From the NCBI RefSeq assembly GCF_030272615.1, contig NC_081409.1:204105949-204169948 (forward strand): DNA of 64,000 nt, given 5' to 3'. The stretch comes from Cryptomeria japonica (lineage: Eukaryota; Streptophyta; Pinopsida; Cupressales; Cupressaceae). Position numbers and translations under genes: made by a program. This document shows, in pieces, positions 1 through 10,188 of this stretch (its first letter is position 1; every line of letters begins with the position of its first letter). The notes under the pieces are model-generated. The model did not search any database and was not told the origin of the DNA. It saw only the letters and a program-made list of their open reading frames with translations.

Positions 1-33
1 TCTCTCCCGTGACTCCAGCATAGGCAAATACTC
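1..33 (-). CDS. Possible start of an antisense PMD-type exon (partial)
   Basis: On the minus strand a splice-acceptor-like CTGCAG (39-34) is followed by an open frame reading EYLPMLESRER to the window edge. In the full-length element the antisense PMD exon starts the same way, after TGCAG, with EELGVLQLCER. E1, L3, L6, E10 and R11 match (5 of 11). The same position relative to the motif array supports homology, but eleven residues are very little, so this is tentative. Confidence 0.3.
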
Positions 34-66
34 CTGCAGTCAAACAAATCAATCATGTCAGTCATT

Positions 67-347
67 GTGGCATTCACTGTTCATCACAAAATGCTACTTT
101 TTATCTAAATGCATATGGTTATCTATCTTAGTGACACTCACTGTTCATTACAAAGTGTTACTTCTATCCTAGTAGTACTCCCTGTTCATCACAAAGTACT
201 ACGTGTGTGACACTCTCTATTCATCACAAAGTGTTACTCACATTTTGCACTCCCTGTTCATCACAAAGTGCTGCTCATACTTTGGGTACTCCCTGTTCAT
301 CACAAAGTACTCTATCTTGGTGCTCCCTGTTCATCACAAAGTGCCTT
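67..347 (+). repeat. Array of seven stem-loops with constant loop and covarying stems
   Basis: Seven units share a 15-nt segment close to CCCTGTTCATCACAA at 75-89, 139-153, 180-194, 215-229, 252-266, 291-305 and 325-339. Each is flanked by complementary arms of 5-8 nt that differ between units: GTGGCATT/AATGCTAC, GTGACACT/AGTGTTAC, GTAGTACT/AGTACTAC, GTGACACT/AGTGTTAC, GCACT/AGTGC, GGGTACT/AGTACTC, GGTGCT/AGTGCC. Non-Watson-Crick pairs are G-U when read as plus-strand RNA. Spacing between units is irregular (33-64 bp). This looks like structure kept in element RNA; the function is unknown. Confidence 0.8.
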
Positions 348-481
348 GATCTATCCTAGTCTTCCTAGAGGACCTACTTGAGTGTATCCTCTCAGCAGTT
401 TATCCAATCGACAGCGTATGTTCATCACATAACTGCTGATTTGACCTAGAAGACAAAACCTTGCATTTTTCAGACATAAAC

Positions 482-705
482 ACGTTTCTAACTCACAAAC
501 GCGCCTATAGACTGCACAAGCACGCCTAAACAACATAGACACGCCTGTTTTACATAAACGTGCCTACATTGTTCACAAACGCGACTTTGAAACGTAAACG
601 CCCCTAAAGGATGTAGACGCGCCCGAATTTGGCACAAACGCGGCTCCAGACACAGACGTGCCTGGAATCGACACAGACGTGCCTGACACCGACGCAAACG
701 CGGTT
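482..705 (+). repeat. 20-bp phased array, core ACGCGCCT (12 units)
   Basis: Cores related to ACGCGCCT start at 499, 520, 539, 558, 579, 598, 617, 638, 656, 677 and 698, with a weaker first unit at 482. Mean spacing is 19.9 bp. The sequence between cores is not repeated, unlike an ordinary minisatellite. Position in the element (just inside the 3' end) and spacing match the AGCGCT array at 51367-51654. Confidence 0.85.
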
Positions 706-1183
706 TCCCGGTTTTTGCATTTTTTGTACCCTAGTTCTAAGCGCATTTATTGCTCTATTCGGCATGCATTAATGACAAAAGCAAATGCATCAAATTACAA
801 GGAGGTTTGGTGGTACTTGCCGGCTCTCCTGCCTCTGTTGGCCTCTGAAATCATCGAACGCGGTCGAATCTGTTTACGAAAGCCATCGCTGCTGACTGTT
901 GCTGCTCTTTTCTCGCTCAACACTTTGATCTCGTGAAGGTGTAGATGACAATGAGGATGTCTTTTGCCCGTGGTCTATCTTATAGCCTACCCTAGCCTTG
1001 GCCTTCATTTTCCGAGTCAGTCTTCATTATCCTGTGACTCTGTCACTTTATTCGGTCATTCCATTCTAGCCTTTCTTTCTTATCGAGAGATTGTCTGCAA
1101 TCTTTTCAGACATTTTCATCCAATCTCTTGAGGGGGCATATCATTCCCATTCTGGGGCAACTCTGTATCAATTCATCTTATCT

Positions 1184-1221
1184 TCTTTGAAACAACGCGA
1201 CAAGCCGCATTGTCTCAAAGA
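1184..1221 (+). promoter_or_regulatory. Inverted repeat abutting the polypurine tract
   Basis: TCTTTGAAAC (1184-1193) and GTCTCAAAGA (1212-1221) form an inverted repeat with one mismatch (G-U on the antisense strand). Its right arm runs into the polypurine tract. The same structure, with the same mismatch, is at 52194-52231. Confidence 0.65.
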
Positions 1222-1230
1222 GGGGCAAAA
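1217..1230 (+). promoter_or_regulatory. Polypurine tract (plus-strand priming site)
   Basis: AAAGAGGGGCAAAA lies directly before the LTR start TGTAGACAC. It is nearly identical to the tract at 52227-52239. Confidence 0.8.
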
Positions 1231-2020
1231 TGTAGACACTCAAAATTGTCATGTCTAATTAAATAAATATTTTATTTATTTAATTATCTAAGCCTAATTC
1301 TTCTATTGATTAAATAAATCTTTATTTATTTAATTAATTCATTTATCCTCTTCTAGCCTTATCTCTCATTTAAATAAATACATTTATTTATTTAAATTAT
1401 CCTTTTCCTAAATTAAATAAATATTTTATTTATTTAATTATCCCACTTCTTCTATTAATTAAATAAATCTTTATTTATTTAATTAATTCATTAGCCTTTT
1501 CTACACATGACACATGTCATTCATCTCTTAATTCATACACTACCTACCCCTTTCATTATTTTGGTATTTCTTTTACCTACCCTCTAATCCTAGCCGACCT
1601 CCTTTTTACACCTCTCAATCTTATCCCTCCATTTCATATTGTGTCTTCTATTTAAGGAGATGCCTTCTTCATTATCAAACCCTAACAACTTGATCAATTG
1701 GCTACATTACGATCCTACTTGCAACCACATTCCGTTCTTTGTTGAGCTCTTGTGCACATAAAATCTGAGAGCAAATATATCAAGCAAGATCAATGGAGAT
1801 AGGAAGAATGGAGATCAAAACCCTAGTGGACATGTGATGGTATAATCTTTGTGATTTCATTTGATTTGCATTGTCTTAGGTAATCTTCATATGTTATGGT
1901 GGATCTTTGTTGATTGTTAGGCTAGGGTTTTGTGGTTGGATTCATTTAGCCTTTCAATATTGTTATTATTGTTATCCATTTTCACCATATACACACATAA
2001 TGTTGGCAATGATTGTTCCA
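1231..2020 (+). repeat. 3' LTR of Tat-like element (right edge uncertain)
   Basis: The LTR begins TGTAGACAC right after the polypurine tract. Five AT palindromes of the type TAATTAAATAAA..TTTATTTAATTA (1256-1490) follow, as at the start of the LTRs at 35077 and 52240. A TATA-like TATTTAAG lies near 1649. The right edge is put at the CA ending near 2020 only because later sequence looks unrelated; no target duplication can be checked because the 5' LTR lies outside the window. Confidence 0.6.
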
Positions 2021-2206
2021 GGTATTTTATCATTTAAATATAGTCGTCTAAATTTAATTATAAATATTGCAGTAAAATGGTCATAATAATTTTGTAATGT
2101 TTTTGTTCATTCGAGTAGGTAAGTAACAAGTTAAAGATATGAATGTATATATCGAGCCTCTTATAGACGAGTTGCTGGAGTTATGGAATGGTGTCACAGT
2201 ACCACC

Positions 2207-2335
2207 AACGCGCCTATATATCGAGCCTTTTAACGCATAAACATGCCTATAGACTGCACAAGCACGCCTAAACAACACAGACACGCCTGTTTTACATAAA
2301 CGTGCCTACATTGTTCACAAACGCGACTTTGAAAC
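2207..2335 (+). repeat. Displaced copy of the ACGCGCCT array
   Basis: 2244-2334 matches 503-594 with very few differences, covering about five motif units. It ends abruptly before the first recognisable CACTA coding sequence. It lies outside the LTR, so it is a secondary copy of the array rather than part of the element's usual layout. Confidence 0.75.
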
Positions 2336-4960
2336 ATATGACAATTTCAATTCCATGTGATGCTTCTATGGACAATACACGATGCCCCGGGGCTAACACA
2401 TTTTTGTCGTATGTTATAGTGTTTAAGTTGTGCATGAACATTATAATTCAAAAAATTATCATATTTAATCCAATTATACATTATCTTGCAAGTCTTCAAA
2501 CAAAGGGAAAATTTGCATGTCCTATTTATGGTCCAAAGATGAAATCTCATCATTCAAAAAGTTTAGGAAAGCAGGTGTTTGATGAGTATAGGAACTTTCT
2601 CCACAAAAATCATAAGTATCGAAATACTGAAAAACATCTTTTCAATGGGAAATAAGAGAATACATCAAAGCCACGAAGAATGACACCTCACCTGTGGAAG
2701 TTGGAATATAATAGAATTAATCGTCAAGGTAATGCCATTCCATCTATTGGTTTGTCATAAAACATCTTTTCTATTTTGTTTTGTTTACTGATGATGTGAT
2801 TGATGATCATGAAGGTAATGAAGGCATAAATGACCACCTTCCTAAGGGAATAGAAAGTTATCCTCGACAATTTAGTAGGTTGCCCTACTACGAGCAGTTA
2901 CAAATTGTTCATTTGTTTGATAGTATGCATATTGGAAAGAATATAACAAATACAGTATGGAAAATATTGGATGGGAGGCATGACAAACAAAAAATTGTCA
3001 AAATATGTAGTGACATTTAGGATTCCAATCATGCAATGATAAATTTCATTCAAACAAATAGCCATGGAGACCAGATTAATATAAGTGAGCTTCCTTGGTT
3101 ATTAACAGACCAGCAAAGCAATGCTATAAAAGAGGTCATACGAAAAATTCGATTTCCCATAGGATTTGATGCGAACATAAACAATGTCATATCAAAGAAA
3201 AGTGAATTTGGGCCAGGGATGAAAATGCATGATTGGCATACCTTCATTAAGGTAATTCATGTTCTTGTGTTTTTAGTGTGTATTTAAGTACTGTGCGTAC
3301 TTTTCATTATGTTACAAAAAAATGAAAAGATAATTTTATAATTGTTGCAGTACATTCTACCTCTATCTCTCCCAGACGACTTCGACAATAATGTCAAGCA
3401 AGTCATATATGATCTTGGAAAATACATGAGGTAAGTAGTGATATTTGTTTAGTTTGTTGTAAAGATATTATATTTGCAATTTGTTTTACTTCTTATGTAA
3501 TATATTTTTTTGCGTCTTGAATACCTTGTAGGTGGTTGTCATGTAAAAAAATACATAAAGATGATATAAAATATTGGAAGAGAAAAATTCCTCATTTAAT
3601 GTGTGAAATGCAAAAGTGTCTACCTTCAGCTTTTTTCAATGCACAAGAACACTACCTCATACACCAAGTTAAGGAGATTGAATTGTGTTGACCTGTACAC
3701 ACTAGGTCAATGTGGATGGTTGAGAGGCGCTTGAAATTTTTGAAGGCTTTGGCTCAACAAAGAGCACATCCTGAGGGTTCTATGGTGGAGGGATATATGG
3801 TATACTAGACTATGGTGTACATTTCTGAATATCTTCCTAAGTTTGTAGCAAAGATCCACGTGGATTGCATTTGGGATCCCAACACCATTAACAAATTTGA
3901 AGGGGAGTACTTGACGGGGAAAGGTAGATTGAGGAAAGTGAGAGGTAATTATAAGATGTTATTGTAGTTAATTAATTCTTAATCTTCAAAATAAATTGAT
4001 TGTAAGACATCTATTTATTTTTTGTACAATTGGTCGAGAGTGGGATGCACTACATTTGTATATTGCAAACAATCTTGATTGGAGGATGGTATGGATTGAA
4101 CGTTGTCAACATTCTGGATGCACGTTAACATGGGAAGGTGTAGCTTCATTGGTTAAAGAAGCACATCCTAATGGAGATTCCAATGTTACACAAAGGGAAA
4201 TTGATTTAGCATATGGTTTAAGAGATAAACAGGTACGTATAAATTTATTAATCACCCATATGTTTATCAACTCACAATGCAATAAATTTTATATGTTTGA
4301 CATATCGCAGGTCAAACACCACAACGCTATGTGCTACAATGGTCATAAATTTTGCATAAAAAAGTTGGATGACATGAAGAAAACTTGTGATTTTGGCATC
4401 ATTGCAGTCTTTAAGGTGACAAATATTTCATTGAGAAATGACATTCATCCTCAACAGTCTCAAAATTGATACCATGGCATTTTGGATGATATACTTGAGT
4501 GTGACTTTAATTCCTTCAAATTAGTTTTGTTCGTCATCAAATGGTATAGGCTACGATTGAATAAAAATGATCCTGATAGAACTGTTATTGAACATGATAA
4601 TGGTTTTATAATGCTAAATACAAGGTCATTTGAACCAGTTGGGGATGAGCCCTATGTTCTTCCAAGCCAATGTGAGCAAGCATTTTACTCAGAGGTTCCA
4701 CATAAACCGAGTTAGTCATTTGTTGTTAGACATGATCCAAGAGGAAGGCCGATAAAGTATAATGTGATGGAAGAAGAAGATACCAAAGAAGTAGAAGATG
4801 AAGTGGATGATGATCATGATTGACAGTTTCTCAATGATGATGAAGAAGAACAAGAAGAAGAAGAAGATGATGATGATGATGACAGTGATGGTGATGGTGA
4901 TGATGATGGTGATGGTGGTGATGGTGATGGTGGTGATGGTGATGATGATGGCGAAGACGT

Positions 4961-5026
<66 letters not shown>

Positions 5027-5057
5027 CGACGACGACGATGACGACGACAACGACGAC

Positions 5058-5094
<37 letters not shown>

Positions 5095-5131
5095 GTGATG
5101 ATGACCTTGATGTTCATGATGATGAAGAATA
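2302..5131 (+). pseudogene. CACTA (En/Spm) TNP2-like transposase, broken
   Basis: Spliced fragments follow the order of TNP2 transposases, which cut and move CACTA elements. 2470-2730 has TKGKFACPI.GPK and KPRRMTPHLW. 2781-3250 has LPYYEQLQIVHLFDSMHIGKN and the KMHDWHTFIK block. 3350-3820 has LPSAFFNAQEHYLIH and MVERRLKFLKALAQQ. 4030-4715 has a DUF4216-like end (ILECDF, VLPSQCEQAFYS). Plausible GT-AG introns separate them (for example a donor after 2730 and after 3250). In-frame stops occur at 2653, 4716 and elsewhere. The last part is a very acidic tail of Glu, Asp and Gly coded by a GAT-rich tract. I am sure of the family; exon edges are approximate. Confidence 0.8.
4858..5107 (+). repeat. 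GAT/GAC microsatellite coding an Asp tract
   Basis: A run of GAT, GAC, GGT and GAA triplets. In the transposase frame it reads mostly Asp with Gly and Glu and ends at the stop after DVHDDEE. Methionine or serine runs in other frames are artefacts. Confidence 0.9.
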
Positions 5132-5900
5132 AAATGTATGAGGTATGCGACTAGTATATTATCTATTTAATATTGACTTCTTGATAGAATTTTTTTTACA
5201 TAATTAATTCATTATGTTTTGAATTCTAATGCCATTACATAATTAATTCATGATGCACCATTTAATATGGAGATGGAGATAGGGAGAGTGACTATTTATG
5301 TGACAATTTTTAAACTGTGTTTATTTATGGAAATTGGATTGTTTATTAGCTATGTGATGGATGTTGATTTAAAATACATATGTGATGGATCACATGTTTA
5401 TGATGATACATGTGGCATTTTTTGAACTTTGTGTATATTTATAGAACGTGGATTGCTTATTACCTATGTGATGGATTACATGTTTATGATGACATATGAT
5501 ATCTGATGCTACTAATTGTGATGTTCAATTACATATATGATGACACATCATGTGATGCTTCTAATGCTTATGATACGTATGTATTTATTGTTTATCAACT
5601 TACAAATGTAGTAATGCTTATGATGCTCAATTGATGGTGTTGATTTCAGGTATAGTCCTTGTGTGATGCTGTCACCCTTGGTGGGAATAGGTCATTGACT
5701 ACAAACATCATCAACCATTTAGTTGAGGATCCTGCATAGTCTACATAAAGTAAAGGTAAGGAATTAAAAAATATACAATGATTTTGATGACAACATCTTT
5801 TTATTATTCAATACTCTTTTTGTCTACAAAGTTCATGTTGTTCATGTTGTGTACTATGTAATTTCGCTAACATTTTTTATATTTTTTCTTTGTCACAGGT
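5132..5900. other. AT-rich spacer between the two CACTA genes
   Basis: No coding sequence seen. Loose repeats of ATGTGATGGATNACATGTTTATGATGA occur around 5350-5500. It would be transposon-internal non-coding DNA. Confidence 0.5.
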
Positions 5901-7122
5901 CAACATGGATCCATCATATATCGTAGACAAAGATGTAGCTTGCAACACTTCTATCGAGTAGGTAAACCTCATTGTAATTGTACAAATTAGATAGAAGCAA
6001 ACTGTTACATTATTATGTTCTTTTTTTAGTGATTTATACTAATTTTGTAATTGTTAATGATATTCTTGACACATACAGATGTTCGGGGAAAGGGAAAGCG
6101 AGTTATAGTACCTAAGCACCTTTCTAGGGATGTGGAATCATTAGGGTTAAGCAATGATGACCCTGAAGATCCCACAGACCTTGTGAAATTCTTTAAAATG
6201 CCTCTTATAAAAATTAGAAAAGAGATTATTGCTTTGGCAGTCATGCATCCTACCACTGATGAGATACGACAGAGGGTGGAATTATTGTTTAAGACAACAA
6301 AAAACTTGAAAGTAAGCAGTAATGAAAGCGTTAATTATAACAAAAGTTCAATAATGGTTTATATTTTATTCTCTTTTATGTCATTGACTAAAATATGTAC
6401 GTATTGGTTTTACAACAATTTATCCGCCCTCATGAAAGTCATTCCCATGATCAGGGTGTTGCAGGATCTTCAGGGGATGATGATTTTCTTGTATTATCAC
6501 TTGCTTGGCTTATCACTCTGAGTACCCAAAACACATCATGCTTGATACTATCAATTTTCAAAATAAAGGTTCATCCTTGTTTACAATTCTTGCACTTTTC
6601 ATATATTTAATGTTTGATATATTTAATGTATTATTCTTTAGGTGTTGTCAATGTTACTGTGCAAATGTCTTCGCCGCCTCATCAGAGGTCACCCTCACCT
6701 ATATTGTCGACTGCAATGTCGACAACACATAGCATGCATACATCCTCTTGTGCATGTCATATTGGCCCGCCCACTACTAGTAGATCCCTCTTTTGCTCTA
6801 TCTTCTGTGATGTGTTTATTTCCCTTCAAGCGTTCTTTCTTGAATTCTAATGCCATTTCATAGTGAATTCATTTTTTGCAGGAGGAGATGCACATGAGGA
6901 TGTGCTAGAGGCGACTACTGCTGATAACATACCATCATTTCCTGGATCTTCTTGTATTGCTAGTACGGGAATGTTGCAAGCCACATTGGAGGTGAGCGAC
7001 GAATAAATGCTTCCCTTAAAGATACAAAAGGTTTCAGGTAATTTAAAATTATTATTATATATACTCTAATTGTAATTTACTTTATGATCACTCATTTTGG
7101 ACTAATGATCCCATGAATTTTT

Positions 7123-8264
7123 TGTTACTATTTACTAAGTTGTCATTAGTTTTATGTCCAAAGTCTTCCTATATACTCTAGTCGGTTAATACTACTGAAA
7201 TATTCAGTTGGTAAGTACTAAGGGTGTCGGTTACAGAAGAAAGGCTAGTCATCGAGATGAAAAATACCGAGCTGCCTACCGAGTAAAGTTCTTATGTCTA
7301 CCAAGCAGCAAAGAAGGTATACCGAGTTAATCTAAACCGAGTTGAAACATGTTACTAGGTTCAATGAACCTGGACACATATGTGGAAATGTGTTACAAGA
7401 TTCGAGAATAGGGAACCATTATTTCATAGGAAATTGCATTTAAAGATTTTGTATGATTTTGAGGAAGTTTATCCAATGAAATAATTTCTATGTTTATTCA
7501 TTCGATAAAACATGTTTGTATGATCGATGTATGAACAAGATCACCATCTCAGAGATCTATATATACAGAGTAATTTGAGTATCTAACATATAGAAAAAGA
7601 TGATGGGTTGAAAATGAAAAATCTTGAGAGAAGTTAAGATGTGATGATTAAACAGAGATATTCAGAGGTCATTGAGAAGGTTTTCCGAAAACAGTTTAAG
7701 TGACAGAGTATATAGAAGAGGTCACCGATTTGATTCATCAATTACCAAGGTATGCTATGAGCATGGTAATTTCATATTGAGCACATAGAGTCTGCTATAA
7801 CATTTAGTTGTGATAGAAACCTTTAACAAGGTAAAAGACTCTAACAAAGTCTATAAATTGTAAAGCCTTTAACCAGGTACAACATTTTGTAAAAGTGTTT
7901 GTAAAATCCTTTAGCAAGGTAGATCTAAAGATCTTGATACTCCTAACAAGGTAAGCTATTAGAAATAGCTAAACATGTAGCTCTAACCGAACAACCTTTA
8001 TTATTGCAGTAGTGAAGTTGTGGGTGTCATCCCCACCGCAATTTTTCTCTCTAACCAAGAATTTCTATGTAACCAAAATCTTTGAGTTATGGAGTGAAAT
8101 GTGTATGGATGTTATTTCTATGATTATGTTTCAGTTTTAGATATTTATGAGATCAACAATATTCAGCTTATGTTTATAAGTAAAATTGTTTTTGAAGAAA
8201 AGTTTTGAAGTATTGATTCACCCCTCCCCTCTCAGTACATTAGCTTTCCTAGTTGGACCTAACA
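7123..8264 (+). repeat. 5' LTR of the copia-like element
   Basis: 1142 bp, TG..CA ends. It contains an ACCGA/TCGGT motif array at 7182-7340. It lacks the TA microsatellite and a short segment (about 14600-14640) present in the 3' LTR. Confidence 0.9.
7182..7340 (+). repeat. TCGGT/ACCGA motif array in the 5' LTR
   Basis: TCGGT at 7182 and 7227, then ACCGA at 7266, 7278, 7321 and 7336, with degenerate units near 7207, 7250 and 7300. Spacing is 12-26 bp. The motif orientation flips in the middle, so the array is an inverted pair of half-arrays. The 3' LTR copy is at about 13893-14056; sites that differ do so mainly by C to T or G to A at the CG. Confidence 0.75.
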
Positions 8265-8266
8265 AT

Positions 8267-8278
8267 TGGTATCAAAGC
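8267..8278 (+). promoter_or_regulatory. Primer binding site, initiator-Met tRNA type
   Basis: TGGTATCAAAGC starts two bases after the 5' LTR. It differs by one base from the usual plant initiator-Met site TGGTATCAGAGC. Confidence 0.85.
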
Positions 8279-8326
8279 AATACTCTTGGAAAAGGGTTTT
8301 ACAGCCTAAAGAGAAAGATCCTATCA

Positions 8327-9682
8327 ATGGAAGGCTATAAACAATCACGCAGAATTGTGAATCTCCAAGAAGAATTGGATCATGCTAATCAAGTGATTGC
8401 AGACATGCAAAGACAAATGCAAAAATCACTAAAATTCAAAAGAAGATTGTCTGATGATTTATAGGACTCACAAGAGTTGGTGGAACAAATTGAGACATCA
8501 TCTGAGAACAGAATATCAAAAGAGTTTGAAGAAATGATTGTAGAATTGAAAGAAAAGAACAAAGCACTAAATGATCAGCTAAAAGCAATGAGAAGGGAAC
8601 ATGAGTATTTCAGCACACAGATGACTAAAAATCTTGATACATTGAGAACAACTGAAGATAACATAAGAGATATAGAAAGAGAAAAACAACAGCTAGAAGC
8701 ATTGGTGTCTAAAAAGAATGATGAAATCACAAGGATGACTAGAATGCAACATAATCTGTCTGATCAATTGGGTTATGCACATCATGAAGCAAATATAAAA
8801 GAAAATGAGAATCAAGCATTGAAACTTGAATTATCAAGATTGACCAATGAACTTGAAGCAGAAAAGAAGTCAAAAGAAACATTGAAGAAAAGTTATGAAG
8901 CGTCAAGAATGTTGGATGAGCAACTTAACATAAGATCACTCAACAAATTTGCCAGACTCAGTTACAAAAGAAACAACTTTACTGACAAAGGAATCAACAC
9001 CACCGAGAAAGGAGAATCATCAAAGAAGGCTGGAAATAAAGATAAGATGAAAGACAAGAAGCCTATTTGCAATTACTGTGGAAAACAAGGACATACTGCC
9101 AACATGTGCTGAATCAGAAAAGGTAAGCAACCGAATGTCACTAGGTATAATAGTTATTGTTACAATTGCAATAAGTATGATCACACATCTAATCAATGTA
9201 GGACAAAGTCTGTTAGCAATTATCAGAAGGCAAAATTCAAGGGGTTTTGCAAAAACTACAATAGATATGGACACAATACCAAGAAGTGTTGGTTTAAGCA
9301 GAAAAACTATATGTGGTCTCCACACCAAGCAAATACTAGAAGCTACCAAACTCACATAGATCTCAATCGACAATATACTGCAGTACCTCGAGATTACAAT
9401 ACAAGGATATGGTGTGAATGTTGTGGAAGGTATGGAAATATAAGTGCCAACTGTATTATAAGGTTAGGAATGAACAACCGGAGATCATGGAGAAATCCTG
9501 GAATGGCATGCTTTCATTGTCACAAAGTTGGAAACTTGGCTAAAGATTGTAGAGATCAACCCAAAGGAGATACTGAAGAGATAAGAATCAAATTACAGAA
9601 AATCTGGAAAAAGAAGGAAAATGGGTCAAATAATGAAGAAAGCACCTTACTTACTGAGTTAGGTGCATCTACTTCAAATTAA
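8327..9682 (+). pseudogene. Coiled-coil / zinc-knuckle gag-like protein, two stops
   Basis: One frame runs from the ATG at 8327 to 9682, about 450 codons, interrupted only by TAG at 8462 and TGA at 9110. The first half is a long Glu/Lys-rich coiled coil. The second half has five CCHC-type knuckles: CNYCGKQGHTANMC, CYNCNKYDHTSNQC, CKNYNRYGHNTKKC, CECCGRYGNISANC and CFHCHKVGNLAKDC. The first two keep all ligands; the third has lost the second Cys and the fourth and fifth have Asn for His. The family role would be RNA binding and packaging. No typical copia gag core was recognised, so the N-terminal part may be missing or replaced. Confidence 0.75.
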
Positions 9683-10188
9683 TCAATAAAGGTATGAAGG
9701 GACTACATTTTCACAAGGTTAGATCTTAACAGTTCCTATTTAATCATGAACATAATTCCAAAATCTGCATAGCTAAGATGTATTAACATTTTTGAAATTG
9801 TATCTAGTCTTATGAATTACCAAAGAAGTCGGTATATGCATTAACCTGTCTAGTCGGTAAAAGAATATAAGGAAGTTAGTTAGTAAAGTGAAACCAAGTG
9901 CATTTAATGCTTATCTTACCTAATTGTACAAAGCCCGATAAGGTAAAGGTTGTATTTAAAGTTCTTTGTGTGGTCATTTTACACTTACCAGTTTTCAAAA
10001 AGCAGAGCTAAGAAAATCAAAGGTGATCAAACTTTTCCAGAGCAAATTCAAGGTATTTCACAATCTTAAACACATTTTCAAGCAAGTTAACCGATCAATA
10101 TCAGTTGTGAATATTTGCATTGTATTTACTAAGTCGAAAGTGTTTTTTGGTTAGCTGAAACCCTAAGCTATTTCATTAGTAGAAATCC
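9683..10188 (+). promoter_or_regulatory. Spacer with LTR-like motifs and TATA-like box before second ORF
   Basis: No coding sequence. It has two TCGGTA motifs near 9830-9860, like those of the LTR, and a TATA-like TATTTAAA near 9953, about 240 bp before the next start codon. It could be a second promoter for the downstream ORF; this is a guess from layout. Confidence 0.35.

Larger units (their letters stand above)
1..1230 (+). mobile_element. 3' internal end of a Ty3/gypsy Tat-like element (cut by window start)
   Basis: This stretch has the same order of parts as the 3' end of the full-length element at 35077-53608: antisense exon start, structured region, 20-bp phased motif array, unique sequence, a hairpin touching the polypurine tract, then an LTR. 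The last ~47 bases before the LTR (1184-1230) are clearly homologous to 52194-52239, including the polypurine core AAAGAGGGGCAAA. The motif core (ACGCGCCT) differs from that of the other element (AGCGCT), so it is a different family of the same lineage. gag-pol would lie left of the window, so the lineage is assigned by homology of the 3' end only. Confidence 0.75.

Noticed and set aside
482-705. CRISPR-like array (short repeat, unique spacer)
   Set aside because: The core is only about 8 bp and degenerate, spacers are ~12 bp, and the DNA is a plant retroelement. A CRISPR array needs longer, near-identical repeats.
4798-5154. Open frames of poly-Met or poly-Ser across the GAT tract
   Set aside because: Off-frame readings of a GAT microsatellite; the transposase frame reads Asp/Glu/Gly.
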